Assembly (NCBI GenBank): GCA_038109305.1
Contig: JAYNIR010000007.1
Location: forward strand, 62,001 to 126,000
Direction: 5' to 3'
From: UBA1479 sp038109305
Lineage (GTDB): Bacteria > Pseudomonadota > Alphaproteobacteria > Rhodospirillales > Casp-alpha2
DNA: 64,000 bases
The notes beneath the pieces are model-generated. The model had not been told where the DNA came from. It did no database searches and saw nothing but the letters and a program-made list of their open reading frames with translations. The position numbers and the translations under genes were made by a program. Of the stretch, positions 62,839-64,000 are shown one piece after another (the first letter of the stretch is position 1; every line of letters starts with the position of its first letter).

Positions 62839-63402
62839 GTGGCGGACGGATACGGCAAAACCGCGGAGATTGCGAAAAACGGCTCGTTGGCCGAACGCAT
62901 GGTATTGGCCGCCGATCCGGAAACGCAGCCGCAAATCCTCTATTTCCTGACCAACGAGCCGGCGCCTGGGGTCTGCCGCCGCTTCGCCGGCAACAAGGCC
63001 AACCCGGCGCAGGCGGACGACCGCCTCGCCAAGGACGAAGACCCGGAAGTGCGGGAGACGCTCGGCGGCAAGATTTCCAAGATGCTGCCGGGCATCGCCG
63101 ACAAGCAGAAGATCAAGGTCCGCAAGTGGGCGACCGATACGCTGGAGGAAATGTCCCGCGATCAGGCGCTCCGCGTGCGCCATGTGTTGGCCGAACGGCT
63201 CGGCATCTGGATGATCCTGATCGCCGTCACCATCGAGGTGGTCGATCTTGCGCTCCTGTCGCCGAACAAATGGTTTTCGGTCAGTCCCCAGATGAAATAC
63301 GCAGAAGTACTGGTCATGTTTCTGATGAACGGCGTGTTCGTCTGCTTCCTGCTGTTGTTCCTGAAAAACGTCGTGGCCCAAAAAGAGGCCGCCGCCCGAT
63401 AA
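62839..63402 (+). CDS. Small membrane protein with an N-terminal HEAT-like (DUF2336-like) segment
   Basis: 187 residues from a GTG with GGAGG six bases upstream. Residues 1-115 contain the repeating alpha-helical pattern of DUF2336-like proteins (RLAKDEDPEVRETLGGKISK, then WATDTLEEMSRDQALRVRHV and LAERL). From about 120 it changes abruptly to two hydrophobic helices (GIWMILIAVTIEVVDLALL; AEVLVMFLMNGVFVCFLLLF) with a basic tail. Usual DUF2336 proteins are about twice as long and lack these helices, so this may be a truncated or fused form. Start and ribosome site are good, so it is probably expressed. Confidence 0.65.
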   Translation: MADGYGKTAEIAKNGSLAERMVLAADPETQPQILYFLTNEPAPGVCRRFAGNKANPAQADDRLAKDEDPEVRETLGGKISKMLPGIADKQKIKVRKWATDTLEEMSRDQALRVRHVLAERLGIWMILIAVTIEVVDLALLSPNKWFSVSPQMKYAEVLVMFLMNGVFVCFLLLFLKNVVAQKEAAAR

Positions 63403-63437
63403 AAAGTCCATCCCAAAAACCCCCAGAGGAAACCACC

Positions 63438-64000
63438 ATGGATGCTCCCGCCAAAACGCCTTACGACCCGCGAACCTTCCGGGCGCTGACCTATTGCGAT
63501 CTGGCGGACGATTTCCGATCGGGGAAAGACAGCCCCCGCGATTTTGTCGAACGCTGCCTCGAAACGGTGAAGGAACGCGAACCGGCGGTGAAAGCCTTCG
63601 CGTCCTTGAACGAAGACGCCGTGCGCCAGGCCGCCGATGAAAGTTCCGCCCGCTGGAAGGCCGGCAAGCCATGGTCGCCCTTGGACGGCATGCCCGTCTC
63701 AATCAAAGACCTGCTTGAAACCAAGGACCATCCGACGCAGTTGGGGTGCGAGGCGTTTCGCGGCAATTTCCCCAAACGCGACAACGCCGCCGTCTGCGCG
63801 TTGCGCCAGGCGGGCGCGGTGATTTTCGGCAAGACCGTGACGGCGGAACTGGGCGGCACCCATCCGGGGCCGACGACCAATCCGTTCGACCCGGCGCGCA
63901 CGCCAGGGGGATCGTCCTCGGGTTCCGCCGCCGCCGTCGCCGCCCGTATGACGCCCGCCGCCATCGGCAGCCAGGTCGGCGGCTCGATCATCCGGCCCGC
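63438..64000 (+). CDS. Amidase-signature-family enzyme (5' part; runs out of the window)
   Basis: 187 codons are visible from the ATG at 63438, with AGAGGA upstream. The catalytic Lys is in GMPVSIKDLLETKDHPTQLG, and the Gly/Ser-rich signature ARTPGGSSSGSAAAVAARM follows, with the nucleophile region IGSQVGGSIIRPA at the end of the window. It resembles amidases related to GatA and aryl/acyl amidases; the substrate is not evident. It begins 35 bases after the HEAT-like membrane protein gene and may share its transcript. The C-terminal part is outside the window. Confidence 0.92.
   Translation, partial: MDAPAKTPYDPRTFRALTYCDLADDFRSGKDSPRDFVERCLETVKEREPAVKAFASLNEDAVRQAADESSARWKAGKPWSPLDGMPVSIKDLLETKDHPTQLGCEAFRGNFPKRDNAAVCALRQAGAVIFGKTVTAELGGTHPGPTTNPFDPARTPGGSSSGSAAAVAARMTPAAIGSQVGGSIIRP

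Overview
The window is a high-GC (by eye about 63-66%) chromosomal segment of an alphaproteobacterium, most likely from the Rhodospirillales or a relative. This rests on protein resemblance and gene order: the HPr kinase/RapZ/EIIA/HPr/EI cluster near ahcY and the ChvG-ChvI/pckA block, a cobalamin-riboswitch cbtBA locus, yejABEF, a membrane-anchored cytochrome c beside pheA, ffs-dnaX-ybaB-recR, and def-fmt...truA...dapE-dapD. No tRNA, rRNA, insertion sequence, prophage or CRISPR array was recognised.

Layout. 1-1,050: remains of an SDR gene run into a damaged diheme cytochrome. 1,120-4,820 (minus): hspQ, a PAS-repeat membrane sensor without its kinase, and ahcY. 5,080-6,500: a haloacid-dehalogenase-type HAD enzyme and a decayed alpha/beta hydrolase. 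6,496-10,430 (minus): a regulatory PTS (hprK, rapZ, EIIA-Man, HPr, EI) with no sugar permease. 10,525-12,298: an SDR and a methyltransferase on the plus strand, sitting between hprK and chvG. 12,365-14,883 (minus): chvG-chvI. 15,115-17,221: promoter, cobalamin riboswitch, cbtB, cbtA, hugZ-like gene. 17,427-19,034: pckA, followed by a tandem palindromic repeat and gene debris. 19,544-21,718 (minus): DUF423, an HIBADH-family dehydrogenase and a class I glutamine amidotransferase. 22,436-28,539 (minus): gltD and gltB. 28,758-31,783: uppP and a chemoreceptor gene with three in-frame stops. 31,814-40,132 (minus): GhrA-like reductase, yejA-B-E-F peptide transporter, HisN-like phosphatase, cytochrome c. 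40,349-46,259: pheA, nudC (minus), SRP RNA, dnaX, exonuclease (minus), ybaB, recR. 46,336-49,277 (minus): small charged protein, DEAD-box helicase, rmuC. 49,403-53,980: def and fmt with pseudogenes on both sides (DUF4139, nucleoside transporter, globin, LysR). 54,007-58,553: peroxidase, DsbA-like, GIY-YIG, DUF188, LLM enzyme and a tandem pair of unrecognised paralogues. 58,666-64,000: truA, dapE, dapD, HAD nucleotidase, a small HEAT-like/membrane protein and the start of an amidase.

The genes fall into recognisable circuits. The PTS proteins, HPr kinase and RapZ, with ChvGI and pckA, form the usual alphaproteobacterial link between nutrient state, envelope signalling and gluconeogenesis. B12 level controls cobalt uptake through the riboswitch. 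GltBD, DapDE and PheA supply amino acids.

No wholly new defence or biosynthetic system stands out. The two most interesting features are the number of decayed genes between intact housekeeping operons, several disabled by a nonsense codon or short slippage, and the tandem pair of unrecognised paralogues at 57,020-58,553. All family assignments are from reading motifs, not from database searches.
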